A DNA stretch of 64,000 nucleotides from Leuctra nigra (Eukaryota > Arthropoda > Insecta > Plecoptera > Leuctridae): the NCBI GenBank assembly GCA_934045905.1, contig OW203768.1, forward strand, positions 7,220,316-7,284,315, given 5' to 3'. Numbering within the stretch: the stretch's first letter is position 1; the number at the start of each line of letters is the position of its first letter. This document shows positions 43,601 to 48,899 of the stretch, in pieces. The notes below the pieces were generated by a model. It searched no databases. It saw only the letters and a list, made by a program, of their open reading frames with translations, and had not been told where the DNA came from. The translations under genes and the position numbers were made by a program.

Positions 43601-46426
43601 CCCAATCATCATCATAATCATTCATCCGTCGCCATTAGCCTCGCTGCAGAACAATGCGACGTTAAGCCCCAGACAAAAAAAAATACATCGGAGCAACGTT
43701 CTGGACTTGTACTCCAGATGTCCCGGGTTCGATTCCCAAGCCGTCCTTCCCGATATTTTGTTTTCTCGGATTCGATCAGCCGTGAGGCAAATGATGGAAA
43801 GGTTCATTACTCCTCAGTTCATCATCATAATCTTTCTTCCGTTGTCATTAGACCATTGCAACGTTAGACCACTGAAATAATAAGAGCTCGAAGGATCTTA
43901 CAGTTCCCGGCAAGACAATACAAGAAGCAATGATGAAATAAAAATGAAAAGTCTCGCTAGGCAGCCATGTTATTTTACCTTTGGGCCAGGGGAAGAAAAC
44001 AAAAGTGAATATTTAGTTGGTCATGTTGGCGACGCGATTATTGTGGATATTCCCATTTTCCCAAAGGCCACATTGTTTTATAAAATGCAAAATTCGCTAT
44101 ATTTGAATAAGTTGAACCATTCTCCGCTGAGCCACTCACGCGCGTGTTTATTTAATTTGAGATAAAGCGTCTGAAAAGAGAAAGTCCTATACATAATTAT
44201 GCATTTACAATGATATCCAAAGTTTAAATATTAAAGGAATTTTATCAATATTTCGTACAAACCGAGTACAAATTTCAAAAGCTCAATTTAAATATTGAAA
44301 TAATTGCAAAATACATAAAAAATTAACGTTTCTATAATATTTGTATAACAATAATGTACTCGAATAATATTATTAATTTCATGTAGGTAGTGTTCTTCAC
44401 TTACACGCTGAGATTTCCTATTACTTAATGACAAAATGTATAAACTTGCCAAAGTTTAGTTTGGCGAAGGAGCGTTTTCTCTCACTGCTCTTATGAAGTT
44501 TCAAGCAATAAAATCATGGCGTTGGCAATTTAGAGTATATTGTTATGTAGTTTTATGATTGTACTAATTTAATAATAATCCAACTAAGACAAGATTTTTA
44601 ATTATTCCCACTTTTTCAACATGATCATCAAATAGTCGTTTTGCAAAATAGTGCCAACAACTCTGACGAAATGGATATGGCACCGAAGTGTGGACAAATC
44701 TGTAATAACCCGTTGAAGATAGCAATTTTTGGAAATGTAAAGGAACCTAACATTCTATCATTGTGTATGAGTTGCTGTGCCTTTGAATATTTAATCCTTA
44801 CGATTTAATCTTTAGAAATTCAATGGTTGTGCTGGTCATAACACTCTGTAATGAAAGCACAACTCAATGATTTATAAGTGACATTATCGACAGTTGATGT
44901 TGAAAACCATTTTTAAAATAGGTGCATATGCATAAAATGTGTAGGTATACCAATTAAGTTATTAACAATATGTGCTAAACAAATGGTTAAAGATACTAAA
45001 TTATTGCACTCAGTGCCTCAATGATAATGTAAACCTTGTTGACCAATTGAAATTATTTTATTTTTCAACCAATTTAAAGATATTGCTCAAACCTGTTCAG
45101 GCTCCGCTCATGAAGTATGTATAAAATATCGTTTGTTGATCGGTGTGGCTTGGGCGGTGCATACAAAAATAAAAATAACAAAAAAGTGTCGTAAGTGCAA
45201 TTGTAATCAGTAAAGACAGGTTGAAGTCTGCATACCAAAAAAGTATAATTTTGAATTAACCGTTTCATTTCATTTTAAAATTAACATGATATTCAGTATA
45301 TATTTTATCTTTCAATTTCATCAATACGAAGAAGCAAAGAGATCCTACACTTCAAGAAACTTTCTTGATTTATACTTTTTATGACATTTTTTGACTCACA
45401 GTTTCATTTTAACTTAGTTATATTTCTTTAGATGAAAAAAGTTAACAACTTCTTCGACTGTTTTACCGTCCACTCGATGTCTGATGTTGTCTGAATCAAC
45501 CGCGTTATTTTCGTCTCATGACCAAACTGTACTCTCTCATCGGGAACACAATTAAGAATTCGCTGAAAGTTTTGCAAATATTGCGACGGAATTGAGTCAG
45601 CTGAAACGATCATGCGTCACTCTCCAAAACTTCACTTAACGTTCATCTTAGAATACTTTACGAAAGTTACATCTCCCAGAGAGCAGTCTGTTATAAGGTG
45701 AATCAACAGCTTATAAAAAGAAAAAAAGGCAAGAGCTTAAAAACTTTAAGAGTATTTCATGGAGAAGCTTTAGAATTTTAACAAAGTTACATTTTATTTT
45801 TAGAATCCAGTAAGACAGGTTGCAGATGCGAAATTTCTTTTCTCCTACTACTCCAAAAAAGCAATTCTATCTCATTCCCGGAAGACTACATAAGTGGCAC
45901 GCACTTCACTCCCCAAAAAGCCAATTACTATTTGAAGATGAAAGTAAAATTGTTCCCTCTTACCTTTGGACGTAAAGCTGAAGGACCTAAGACGGTAAGA
46001 CTCTTCATCTTCTGGATCCTGACAACCTCCATCTCCGGGGACATCGAGGAAGGCCGCCGACTTTCTCTGCTGATGTACCGACTTCCTCGTCGACCCCTTC
46101 CGTCTTATTCCCGGCGACGCTTCCGGCGTCTCGATCGTCGGTATCGACATATCCGTCAATCGCGGTTCACTATTTCCGGTTCGCATAACATTACTATTAC
46201 TCCCGTCGTCCGGTTTCCGACGCCGCACTGACTTCGTGAGACGTGCACTCTGTGAACGCGCCGCCGGTCTTCGACGACGTCCTGTCGGCGTCCCACCAGC
46301 GGAATCCGAATTCTGACTTTGTTGTTGAATTAACGCTTGTTCCATGCTCGAGAAACCCGGTGCGCAAATCGACGCCGAGCGTCCCTTTTGCGACGCCAGG
46401 AGTAACACGTCGTCGGCCATGGTCAT
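889..46426 (-). CDS. Rgk: RGK-family (Rad/Gem/Kir) small GTPase, five coding exons
   Basis: Spliced gene with coding exons 46426-45964, 21276(or 19872)-19618, 4573-4491, 3053-2864 and 1157-889. All introns are GT-AG and phases agree (1, 1, 0, 1). The product is a Ras-superfamily GTPase of the RGK group. Family members inhibit voltage-gated calcium channels through the beta subunit and affect the cytoskeleton. Seen in the sequence: a long basic, serine-rich N-terminus; P-loop GAQGVGKT; no DxxG G3 motif, as is usual for RGK; G4 NKVD; a G5-like EVSVG; and a cysteine-containing C-terminus CENFNVLS with no CAAX box. Predicted length is 419 aa if the last acceptor of the exon-2 array is used, and 887 aa with all 13 units. 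Introns are 24.7, 15.0, 1.4 and 1.7 kb. The family call is firm; the choice among Drosophila Rgk1/2/3 or Rem is not resolved. Confidence 0.9.
1210..2030. repeat. Composite of nested inverted and direct repeats in RGK intron 4
   Basis: A 66-bp inverted pair lies at 1268-1333 and 1805-1870 with few mismatches. A second inverted pair joins 1232-1259 to 1405-1443, and a third joins about 1728-1750 to 1889-1912. Three diverged direct copies of a roughly 90-bp segment ending in gagattcatgtttagta occur near 1512-1600, 1634-1722 and 1943-2022. A related partial copy appears near 16565-16645. No coding capacity is seen, and the superfamily is unknown. Confidence 0.6.
2561..2830 (-). mobile_element. 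tRNA-derived SINE, near full length
   Basis: Read on the minus strand, this has a tRNA-like head with B box GGTTCGATTCC. It is followed by a conserved body (ttcgtggt.ttccctcagtc, aggcaaatgctggg, aggccatgaccgcctcc) and a gacgta...A-rich tail. It matches the copies at 36411 and 43414. Its head ends about 34 bp from the exon 4 splice donor (2863-2862). No target-site duplication is obvious. Confidence 0.8.
2864..3053 (-). CDS. Rgk: RGK GTPase, exon 4 (G4 motif exon)
   Basis: Acceptor gtgttgcag, then GAG in phase 0; donor AAG|GTCAGT, ending one base into a codon. It encodes 63 residues including DAYIVTYSVIDKASF (beta-4 strand region) and ILVGNKVDLVRSR with the guanine-specificity NKxD. The canonical DxxG would fall near the start of this exon and is absent. 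This agrees with RGK proteins, which lack the usual switch II chemistry. Confidence 0.9.
3054..4490 (-). other. RGK intron 3, no gene seen
   Basis: Intron between exons 3 and 4. AT-rich, with no recognisable ORF, tRNA or well-formed transposon. Confidence 0.6.
4491..4573 (-). CDS. Rgk: RGK GTPase, exon 3 (83 nt)
   Basis: Acceptor tggttttcag (AG at 4575-4574) and donor ACAAAG|GTAAAA (4490-4489). The 83 nt start with the last two bases of a GAC codon and end in phase 0. It encodes TPTEQSVSIMLNGEESEL and KFINVSNTK, the beta-2/beta-3 hairpin in which RGK proteins read 'LDGEES'. It was too short to find by ORF length; phase and family match support it. Confidence 0.88.
4574..6385 (-). other. RGK intron 2, downstream part, nothing recognised
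   Basis: AT-rich intronic sequence without a supported gene or clear repeat. Short ORFs here have no coding signature. Confidence 0.5.
6386..6780 (-). mobile_element. 5S-rRNA-derived SINE (SINE3-like)
   Basis: On the minus strand the element starts near 6780. Its head resembles the 3' two thirds of 5S rRNA: ggttctcgtcagatcaccga, then gttaagcaacattgagcgcg, then gattggatgggtgacc. The internal Pol III A box and C box positions are recognisable. The non-5S body runs to an (AAT)n tail at about 6387-6404. A relative without the 5S head is at 21655. It is not a functional 5S gene, because the 5' third is missing and it is fused to an unrelated body. Confidence 0.8.
6781..8671. other. RGK intron 2, nothing recognised
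   Basis: AT-rich sequence with short unsupported ORFs and no clear repeats. Confidence 0.45.
8680..8892. mobile_element. 213-bp MITE, hAT-like
   Basis: Terminal inverted repeats TAGAGCCAAGATTATATGG and CCATATAATCTTGGCTCTA are perfect. Both ends are flanked by the 8-bp direct repeat GTTATACG (8672-8679 and 8893-8900). An 8-bp duplication fits hAT-type insertion. No coding sequence. Confidence 0.85.
9043..9334. mobile_element. MITE family A, copy 1
   Basis: Ends ATTTGAAGGGTACAGGGAAAG and its imperfect complement ctttccctgtatacctttca form the terminal inverted repeat. The interior (aaaatattgtcacaaagtctt and neighbours) matches, in the opposite orientation, the element at 22942-23189. That agreement defines a family. 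Confidence 0.75.
9353..9480. mobile_element. MITE family B, copy 1 (128 bp)
   Basis: Starts TAATGGCGTTTTCGGCTGGC and ends GCCAGTCGAAAACGCCATTA, a near-perfect inverted repeat. The interior has aatgacgtcaccatacaaaa. A second copy with the same layout is at 59012-59139. Probable TA target site; superfamily not assigned. Confidence 0.8.
9569..12812. other. RGK intron 2, nothing recognised
   Basis: About 3.2 kb of AT-rich intron without a supported gene, RNA or well-formed repeat. Confidence 0.45.
12813..13170. mobile_element. Degenerate hAT-like non-autonomous element
   Basis: Begins CAGGGGTCAGCCACCTGCGG and ends gttgccgatccctg. The ends are imperfect inverted repeats (about 11 of 14 match) of the type common in hAT elements. 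No transposase remains. An 8-bp flanking duplication is not convincing, so the element is old. Confidence 0.55.
13171..17099. other. RGK intron 2, AT-rich, poly-G tract
   Basis: No gene recognised. It contains a G-run near 15205-15221, a 29-bp palindrome at 15545-15573, a GC-rich patch followed by GGTATAAAAAG near 14403-14480, and a partial copy of the 1.2-2.0 kb repeat near 16565-16645. Confidence 0.4.
15545..15573. repeat. 29-bp perfect palindrome
   Basis: CTTAGACTAAATAA and its exact complement are separated by a single G. Function unknown. Confidence 0.85.
17105..17220. promoter_or_regulatory. CpG-rich islet inside RGK intron 2
   Basis: A short block crowded with CG dinucleotides (gtcgacgtcggt..., gacgtcgtcgacgaac) sits in strongly AT-rich intron. 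This could be a conserved regulatory element or an alternative 5' exon. A minus-strand ORF of about 36 codons crosses it, but nothing identifies it. Confidence 0.3.
17221..19617. other. RGK intron 2, G-rich tracts
   Basis: AT-rich intron with G-runs near 17287, 18385, 18427, 19160 and 19231. The runs at 18385-18455 and 19155-19285 are embedded in related phrases (gtgacatactttgtg, gtcacactttgttg), which suggests decayed copies of one repeat family. No gene. Confidence 0.5.
19618..21276 (-). CDS. Rgk: RGK GTPase, exon 2 (P-loop exon with tandem array)
   Basis: The donor AGAG|GTGAGT is at 19618/19617. The acceptor consistent with exon 1 phase is CTTCCAG|GTGTGGTG. It occurs 13 times, 117 bp apart, at exon starts 19872, 19989, 20106, 20223, 20340, 20457, 20574, 20691, 20808, 20925, 21042, 21159 and 21276. 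Joined to exon 1 the reading is TSK-G-VVNRGDSF, followed by RRRRSRSNSLVPPQG, TPATSPSRDAPNNSPYR and then the P-loop GAQGVGKTALISQF. The exon is 255 nt from the last acceptor and 1659 nt from the first; both keep frame. The Arg/Ser-rich motif looks like a basophilic-kinase and possible 14-3-3 site, as known in RGK N-termini (inference). Confidence 0.85.
19791..21311 (-). repeat. 13 x 117-bp tandem array spanning a splice acceptor
   Basis: Exactly 13 units. On the minus strand each has 35 bp of intron end (CACATTGTCCTCGATAACAT...CTTCCAG) and 82 bp of exon 2 start (GTGTGGTGAACC...CTCCAGC). Units are nearly identical. The main variants are GTG versus CTG in the five highest-coordinate copies, AGT to CGT in two copies, a CAGTCTG/CAGCCTG synonymous change, and a three-base block change at 20568-20570. 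Four of the six frames are open throughout, simply because the unit length is a multiple of three. Confidence 0.95.
21655..21862 (-). mobile_element. Fragment related to the 5S-derived SINE
   Basis: Shares the body of the element at 6386-6780 (gtcgaga.ctgataacag.tggagg, then cgacggcagcaa). The part matching the 5S head is missing. 5'-truncated and diverged. Confidence 0.6.
22776..22892 (-). mobile_element. tRNA-derived SINE fragment
   Basis: Minus-strand partial copy with gtcgcactgttc at the 3' side, the body complement and a B-box complement aggttcgaacctgg. Same family as 36411, heavily diverged. Confidence 0.55.
22942..23189. mobile_element. MITE family A, copy 2 (inverted)
   Basis: Begins ATTTGAAGGGTATACAGGGA. 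Its interior is the reverse complement of the element at 9043-9334, including aaaatcactgcaa and gcaatattttctaa. The right terminus has lost the ggtatacaggg part. Confidence 0.7.
23579..25972 (+). CDS. LINE ORF1: SAP-like, PHD, TARG1-like macrodomain, SGNH-like
   Basis: 797 aa, starting at an ATG in context gaagATGt. In order: SAP-like helix pair at about 27-65 (YEIKSELFNRGIK); PHD finger at about 99-151 with C-x2-C ... C-x3-C-x4-H-x2-C ... C-x2-C; likely coiled coil at about 175-215; macrodomain at about 337-480 (VIRGNLFDAP, MGSGIAVQFKSRFGG, LVTKEKSSGKPT, PKIGCGIDGFTW); SGNH/GDSL-like domain at about 618-775 (LLLGDSTLANA, FLQVGVQDA, DGNRLNNLGENTW). The macrodomain matches the OARD1/TARG1 type, and the Lys and Asp positions used for catalysis there appear retained. 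PHD and esterase-like ORF1 domains are known in CR1-type LINEs; a macrodomain there is unusual. In this copy the expected block-V His of SGNH is Arg. Confidence 0.88.
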   Translation: MSSNCKPGSSCLQTRSSDSPHFILKSIDELKMYEIKSELFNRGIKDVMGKKSVLVDRLKDVMKTLNQDPEVFMFETNDKIVEDISSSARTVPKKTVRQSCFYCTIEVLDSDKALLCDGYCNRWAHIACLHLSNSQYNTLSTIKSAQWWCKPCTIEHRNKKIDCGASDQWLKSIKSMEGILKELINEQKMTKTTLHMLSNEVQELREGVVSLASHIGSKRENSQISTDYSSEISNSFCVVNETSAKVLTLDVEEQKKGVEVEEGEDRGVEHKCTLDGGQINKNAMNNFCSAINEVSFEVSTADVADSGTEIEDGILRITDVISTDTARSLRQLPANSCINVIRGNLFDAPADYAFAHCVGKDLVMGSGIAVQFKSRFGGSQLLAAQKKDIGEVVYQEVDGRPIFHLVTKEKSSGKPTLIDFVKTISSLKSICIEKDIKKLALPKIGCGIDGFTWDLVKSVLENTFKESDVIIKVYSLHAGQRLSTQRSVAWSSDNSKTRNPRTTAVLNRHAQKVQNGIQSKSYPQNNHTDKDYNETGRVWTSKTRNQRSNALNRPMIHLPNKPLVQDYDLRFGESENKTLLNDPISVSVTASTVPAESNQVRIESCPRSHGTSNRTIIMPTMLLLGDSTLANARDFHLWKNEDSRIFPGIRISELTKQLQLSQPEEPMKHDIVFLQVGVQDAKLGIDAANLVNDFANLLRVVKETFKGAEICASGVPLRKDLGIATVCRMNCIIREEVIRKGGWFVDPGQHIGAREMKADGNRLNNLGENTWLEIFKDFGKSMIRVKNNANFSGNWLR
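26002..28905 (+). CDS. LINE ORF2: AP-type endonuclease and reverse transcriptase
   Basis: About 967 codons from an arbitrary GTG at 26002; the frame is open from 25936 (TAA at 25933). Endonuclease at residues 10-235 with VVVETWL, AGDLNFPEIEW and LSDHKAVIVEV. Reverse transcriptase at about 430-720 with NGKAPGEDGL, NYRPISLTSLACKILEKL, DMMKAFDKVHHKIL, GVPQGSVLGPLLFLIYIND and the catalytic FADD at residue 673. The C-terminal ARTVRDWNKL is typical of CR1/Jockey. There is no in-frame ATG before residue 79, which lies inside the endonuclease. Translation therefore needs frameshifting, reinitiation or a non-ATG start, or this copy has lost its start. Confidence 0.9.
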   Translation: MREKGDVINQRNAVRLLLINSRSILKKIDNFRTIVETYDPDLFVVVETWLSQDINNSEVSLANYTLHRNDRNRHGGGVMIGTKHELKGKVLWTDDNFEMICVAISTSKSKTINVIGTYRSGTGGIEFLQRLNDHLQRQDINQRTIVAGDLNFPEIEWKHGIATNVITKQGVVYSIMNQGYEQVVKEGTRMIDGTRSNLLDVVLINPIDSLLRSDVVEVDLSDHKAVIVEVECDMNGLVTEAETKAVVWCYKKTNRRGLQDELSYNFSDWASVDKNVEELWDGFLNICKAAMVHHIPQLVLKKNSDPQYYNEKIKKLKRKVRNHYNRGKFRGGYKEKLKLLTKRLNQEKAKAKDKFMKNMFRKDDEAGGWSMLYKHVRQQKGGTGGRDLPTLVGTDGTEFSTNEEKANELNIFYSNVFNKNHCHLNEDVNAGVSMGAYPFSISVAGVLDIIRKLKNGKAPGEDGLTARFFKLGGYIISKYLFHLYTQVIKDGAIPIDWKKAIVISIFKGGEKCRLTNYRPISLTSLACKILEKLINQYIWQILVEKNWIIEAQHGFRANFSCETQLTGFVQELSDALDSGERVDAVYLDMMKAFDKVHHKILISKVKSIVPNDAVIQVLEAFLLGREQRVKVGNTLSDSIQVTSGVPQGSVLGPLLFLIYINDLVSNVQSPVRLFADDLVVYRKISNEEDEQDLQHDLEVINEWMIKNEMSLNVKKCVVVSYTRARKSNPAKYSIAEQTLQVMNGYKYLGVWIDETLEWKDHISLVASKALKNINFVYRNLMGASIATKNMAYKTLLRPLLEYGGAIWDPYRENAVRSLENIQKIAARRVTGRVKKWKKERNERGVLNVVWESPNEMMKELEWETLESRRKTARLCNMFKMRNGNIGWSECAGKLEEKRQGRTTSSHMIKELFARTDCGRFSFLARTVRDWNKLQHFDMTDISVKEFRHMVTSKNEEDGDEGSEDNKN
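31964..31997. repeat. 34-bp perfect palindrome
   Basis: AGTAAATTGATACGAGT followed directly by its exact reverse complement. Could be a binding site for a dimeric protein or a relic of an inverted duplication; no function assigned. Confidence 0.9.
32790..33010 (-). repeat. Dispersed repeat family C, copy 1
   Basis: The reverse complement resembles the segments at 41461-41700 and 42110-42350: phrases for 'atgtccatttc...tcgattttg', 'ctctatcaattgcaatttgac' and 'cctcagaggtagaag'. Class unknown, no coding. Confidence 0.6.
33108..33260. repeat. Poly-C tracts
   Basis: A C-run of more than 20 bases at about 33111-33134 and another of about 13 at 33244-33257. Several comparable G or C runs occur elsewhere (15205, 18427, 29665, 33719, 50321, 63757). 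Confidence 0.9.
33719..33741. repeat. Poly-G tract
   Basis: More than 20 consecutive G. Length in the assembly may be unreliable. Confidence 0.9.
34123..34263. mobile_element. About 140-bp MITE
   Basis: Ends GGCCGGTCTTTCAATACCCT and the complement agagtattgaaagactggc form an inverted repeat. A short direct repeat actcag lies outside both ends. A diverged relative of the left end may occur at 42544 (agggccggtattaccaaag). Confidence 0.65.
34395..34602 (+). mobile_element. tRNA-derived SINE with (ATC)n tail
   Basis: Diverged head with B box ggattcgattcccgtagctg, body remnant gtgtttcgtggttcc, and a tail of about 14 ATC triplets at 34561-34602. Confidence 0.6.
36411..36695 (+). mobile_element. 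tRNA-derived SINE, full length with 10-bp TSD
   Basis: Head ggttgggtgagtggttaacg (A box) and gggttcgattcccgcg (B box), body ttttcgtggttttccctcag...aggcaaatgctgggaagg...aggccacgaccgcctccttcc, 3' gacgtaaagctccagac and a poly-A tail. Flanked by GAAGAGTGGT at 36401-36410 and 36696-36705. This copy gives the cleanest ends for the family. Confidence 0.92.
37042..39263. mobile_element. 2.2-kb foldback transposon
   Basis: The whole element is an inverted repeat. It begins AGGTCCGTGAAGTTAGCACC and ends with the exact complement, and the arms of about 1.1 kb meet near 38.28 kb. It is flanked by the 9-bp direct repeat AGTTTATTG (37033-37041 and 39264-39272). Each arm holds several copies of a roughly 136-bp unit containing the hairpin GGGCGGTGCAGCACCGCCC and repeated ATTAGTGCG/TTAGTGCAC words. 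No transposase. A 9-bp duplication fits Foldback or Mutator-type elements. Confidence 0.92.
40336..40582 (+). mobile_element. SINE relic with (ATT)n tail
   Basis: Contains the SINE body phrase cagtggttttccctcagct and aagcaaatgcttgg, then diverged sequence up to an (ATT)n run near 40563-40582. Head not found. Confidence 0.45.
41461..41700 (+). repeat. Dispersed repeat family C, copy 2
   Basis: Forward copy of the segment inverted at 32790-33010 (gcgatgtccaattaactcga, ctctatcaattgcaatttga, ttctaccgctgagac). Confidence 0.6.
42110..42365 (+). repeat. Dispersed repeat family C, copy 3, with short duplications
   Basis: Third copy (cctcatgtccgattttctcg, ctaaattactatttgacaaa). It ends in a small tandem array of ttatacctctgcc / ttatacc units at 42319-42368. 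Confidence 0.55.
42965..43275. promoter_or_regulatory. GC/CpG-rich islet in RGK intron 1
   Basis: About 300 bp much richer in CG than its surroundings (gtcacgacggcgtcggttgcg, acgtcgcgacgtccg), 2.7 kb downstream of exon 1. Open frames exist on both strands, but none shows a recognisable domain. Likely conserved regulatory sequence or an unrecognised alternative exon. Confidence 0.3.
43415..43683 (+). mobile_element. tRNA-derived SINE, inserted in an older SINE
   Basis: Same family as 36411 with a small deletion at the B box (gagttcgccgtcc). Flanked by TACATCGGAGCAACG at 43400-43414 and 43684-43698. The duplicated target is itself the head of the older SINE that follows. Confidence 0.88.
43699..43882 (+). 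mobile_element. Older diverged SINE, split at its head
   Basis: gttctggacttgtactccag, B box cgggttcgattcccaagccg, body ttttctcgg...gtgaggcaaatgatgg and 3' gcaacgttagacc. Its 5' head was interrupted by the SINE at 43415. Confidence 0.7.
45964..46426 (-). CDS. Rgk: RGK GTPase, exon 1 (start codon)
   Basis: Encodes 154 codons plus one base. It starts MTMADDVLLLASQKG; an in-frame TAG lies two codons upstream of the first ATG. The second ATG (codon 3) sits in a better context, ACCATGG, and may be used instead. The sequence is rich in Arg and Ser (GRRRRPAARSQSARL, RRKGSTRKSV) and ends YRLRSFSFTSK. The donor is CCAAAG|GTAAGA at 45964/45963, phase 1, matching the array acceptors. This is the disordered N-terminal extension of RGK proteins. 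Confidence 0.85.
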
Positions 46427-46570
46427 TATCTAACTGAGCGTCGAGTTTTCGACGTCGGTGTCTAGTGGTATGCCAGACGTGTACGATTAACAAGCGCTAG
46501 AGCGCCGACATCGGGGGGTACGACTCGGGTGTTTCCGGAATGGTTCGGTTTCGACGCCGGACGCCGACTC
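46427..46570 (-). promoter_or_regulatory. CpG-rich 5' UTR/promoter region of the RGK gene
   Basis: Directly upstream of the start codon, with dense CG (gagcgtcgagttttcgacgtc, gtttcgacgccggacgccg). A promoter or 5' UTR is expected here; no TATA box or clear initiator was identified. Confidence 0.45.
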
Positions 46571-48215
46571 TAAGGTATTTTTCTTGGCCACGTGTCGTTT
46601 TAGAATGTTTTTTTTCAAGTTTTAAATTGGAATGAAAGGAAAGTATACGTCGGTTAATAAAGCTGACACCAGACAATATTACACGAAAACACGAAGTCCA
46701 TGCAATTAACGAATCGGTCGAAAACTTAATCAATATCTGCTTGAATGTCTACTTACCGACTCTAGGCTCTCTAAGTTAGTCTATTGAGTAACTACAGAAT
46801 TACCTAACTGCCTATCATTCAGTCAGTTGTAAACGATTGGAGTATTAAATAATTAATTAAACCACCACACTGATTTAGAGCTGCAAGTTTATTACTTCAG
46901 TTTCAGAAACAGTCAAGTTTTGTCAATTAAAACTATTTTTGTCTTTCGTTGTGTAACAATGTTTACATATCATGATGGTTATGTACCACACATCGCAAAA
47001 CCACTGTTTCTCCAATCTTATAATAATTATCTCACTCTCCCATTGTTTGAATGTATACTTATATTGAATTATTATTTAAAGGGGTTGTAAAATTCGAGAC
47101 TCGCCTAAAAAGTAATTCTTAAAGAATCACTCTGTTTTTAAGAAACCCCTATGCATAGGAAAATATTTATAACATTTTCCTCTGACCATAAGGAGAAAAG
47201 GTCCCCATTAGAGTGTTATTTTTGTTCCTACCTTTGTTTTTACTATTTATTGTATTATTGTATTTTTGTTGTATTGATCTATTGTGTTGAGGTTGACTTT
47301 TCTTTGTACCCTATATTGAATAAAAAAAATGGTTTATTTGAATTATCTTTATTTAATCACATGACGTTATTTAAATTGTGAATTAAATTGAATAGGAATA
47401 GAAAGACGTCACTAAAGGAAATTACTACAGAATATGATTATTGTGGACAAAGTCTTTCAATTTAGCAAGTCTCCATGAAGCAGCGTTCACACTAATGGAA
47501 ATTAGAATTTGGTTGTATTCTGTTGAGAATATAATTAGAGCGGGGAGAGCTTCTTCGTACCATTATACCTAGTCTGAAATGTTTCCAGTAAATATTCTGA
47601 ATCATTATCGGTATTCGGTAGAGTATACGTACGCTTTAATCTAAGAGTAGTCTGTTATTATTATTATTATTATTATTATTTAAAGTTTCGAACGTTTTCC
47701 ACAGTACCTATACCTAATGATTCAGACATTTTCATTTTCAAATCAAATCTTATGGCGCGCGCAACTTATATTCAAAACAGTTATGACAAACATTTCTACG
47801 GTCAAATACACATGAAAACATGAGAGGACTGAAGAAATCTCTTTGCTTATTTTCGGTGTCCGGGGCACACAGCCCAAAGAAAATCTGTAATTTCCTGATT
47901 TTTAGTGTCAATTTAATGTAATTTTTGTCAGCACATTTTTAATTTGTTGAAAAACAAACACACAAATACCAATTTTTTCTATAATTTTCCTAAAGTTTTA
48001 ATAGATGGGGCAAATATGTAAGCATTAAAAAAATTTGTTCACTTAATATTTACACTAGTTTGCATAATTTAACTTCATTTTAAACCCTCTTGGGTATGCA
48101 TGGAGGAATCATCACTGCGGTTTTCCAGCTGTTTTTCGAACGTTGAAGTTTAAATATTCCGGAATCTCGTGATGAAAATGACTGACATGTTTTCAGACGC
48201 ATTAGCTCCACGATT
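46571..48215. other. Upstream of RGK, nothing recognised
   Basis: AT-rich, with an (ATT)n run at about 47656-47680. No gene seen. Confidence 0.45.
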
Positions 48216-48275
48216 AGGACGTCGAAGTGTGACGTTAAAGCGTCGCTTAATGACGTCATTTCAGACGTCACGACG
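48216..48275. promoter_or_regulatory. Cluster of CRE-like sites
   Basis: Within 60 bp: gacgtcgaa, gtgacgttaa, a full palindromic TGACGTCA at 48251-48258, and agacgtcacg. About 1.8 kb upstream of the RGK start codon. CREB/ATF-type binding is inferred from the motif only. Confidence 0.35.
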
Positions 48276-48599
48276 CCATATGCCAAGAGGGGAAGGTGAC
48301 GTGTCGTAAATAACAAAATTCCCCAGATGTTTGGCGACAAATCGACGCTTTTTCTATAACAATCTTGGAGGATATCTAGAACCATGTCGATGTTATCTAT
48401 CATCATAATGCTGACATGACAGACGCTATACGGATTATGTCATATTATAATATTACGAACTTCTCTGCAGTAGATACCTGAAGAGAATGCACAAGCATTA
48501 TGGTACGGAAAACTTCATAATGCTTGATAATGATGGAAAATTTAGTGAATCTCTCACTTAGGGATGGTGTTTTTGGAGGTAGCCTGCGAAATAAAAACG

Positions 48600-48677
48600 C
48601 GCACCCCGACTGGGAATCGAACCCAGATCCTTCGGGTTACCGGCCCTATGCTTTAACCATTAAGCTATCGGGACGCA
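48600..48677 (-). ncRNA. tRNA-like sequence (left arm)
   Basis: Read on the minus strand: acceptor-like GTCCCGA/TCGGGGT, A box TAGCTTAATGG, B box GGTTCGATTCC, D stem GCTT/AAGC. The anticodon loop would be CCGGTAA (GGT, Thr) but lacks U33, and the stem has a mismatch. More likely a tRNA-derived SINE head than a working tRNA. Confidence 0.5.
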
Positions 48678-48821
48678 TTCTTAATCAGAAGTTTGAGCAT
48701 AGCCATTCGAGAGAGATGTATTCACGTTGTCAAATGAAGTCGAAGTGCTTCAGTCTTCGTGTATAGGTCAGATACTCGGACTCGCAAGAGTTGTATGGCA
48801 ACCCAACCTGCTGATTAAGAA

Positions 48822-48899
48822 TGCGTCCCGATAGCTTAATGGTTAAAGCATAGGGCCGGTAACCCGAAGGATCTGGGTTCGATTCCCAGTCGGGGTGCG
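48822..48899 (+). ncRNA. tRNA-like sequence (right arm)
   Basis: Inverted copy of the tRNA-like segment at 48600-48677 with the same boxes and the same missing U33. Confidence 0.5.

Larger units (their letters stand above)
21277..45963 (-). other. RGK intron 1 (24.7 kb)
   Basis: Intron between exon 1 and the first array acceptor. It holds the LINE, the foldback element, SINEs and MITEs listed separately. Stretches at about 29.05-31.96, 34.6-36.4, 39.27-41.46 and 43.9-45.9 kb are AT-rich with no supported gene. Confidence 0.7.

Noticed and set aside
46197..46493. Alternative frame ORF over RGK exon 1
   Set aside because: The other frame has the family N-terminus ending SFSFTSK and the correct donor phase.
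48600..48899. Pair of functional tRNA-Thr genes
   Set aside because: No U33, mismatched anticodon stem, and both copies lie in an inverted mobile-element-like structure.
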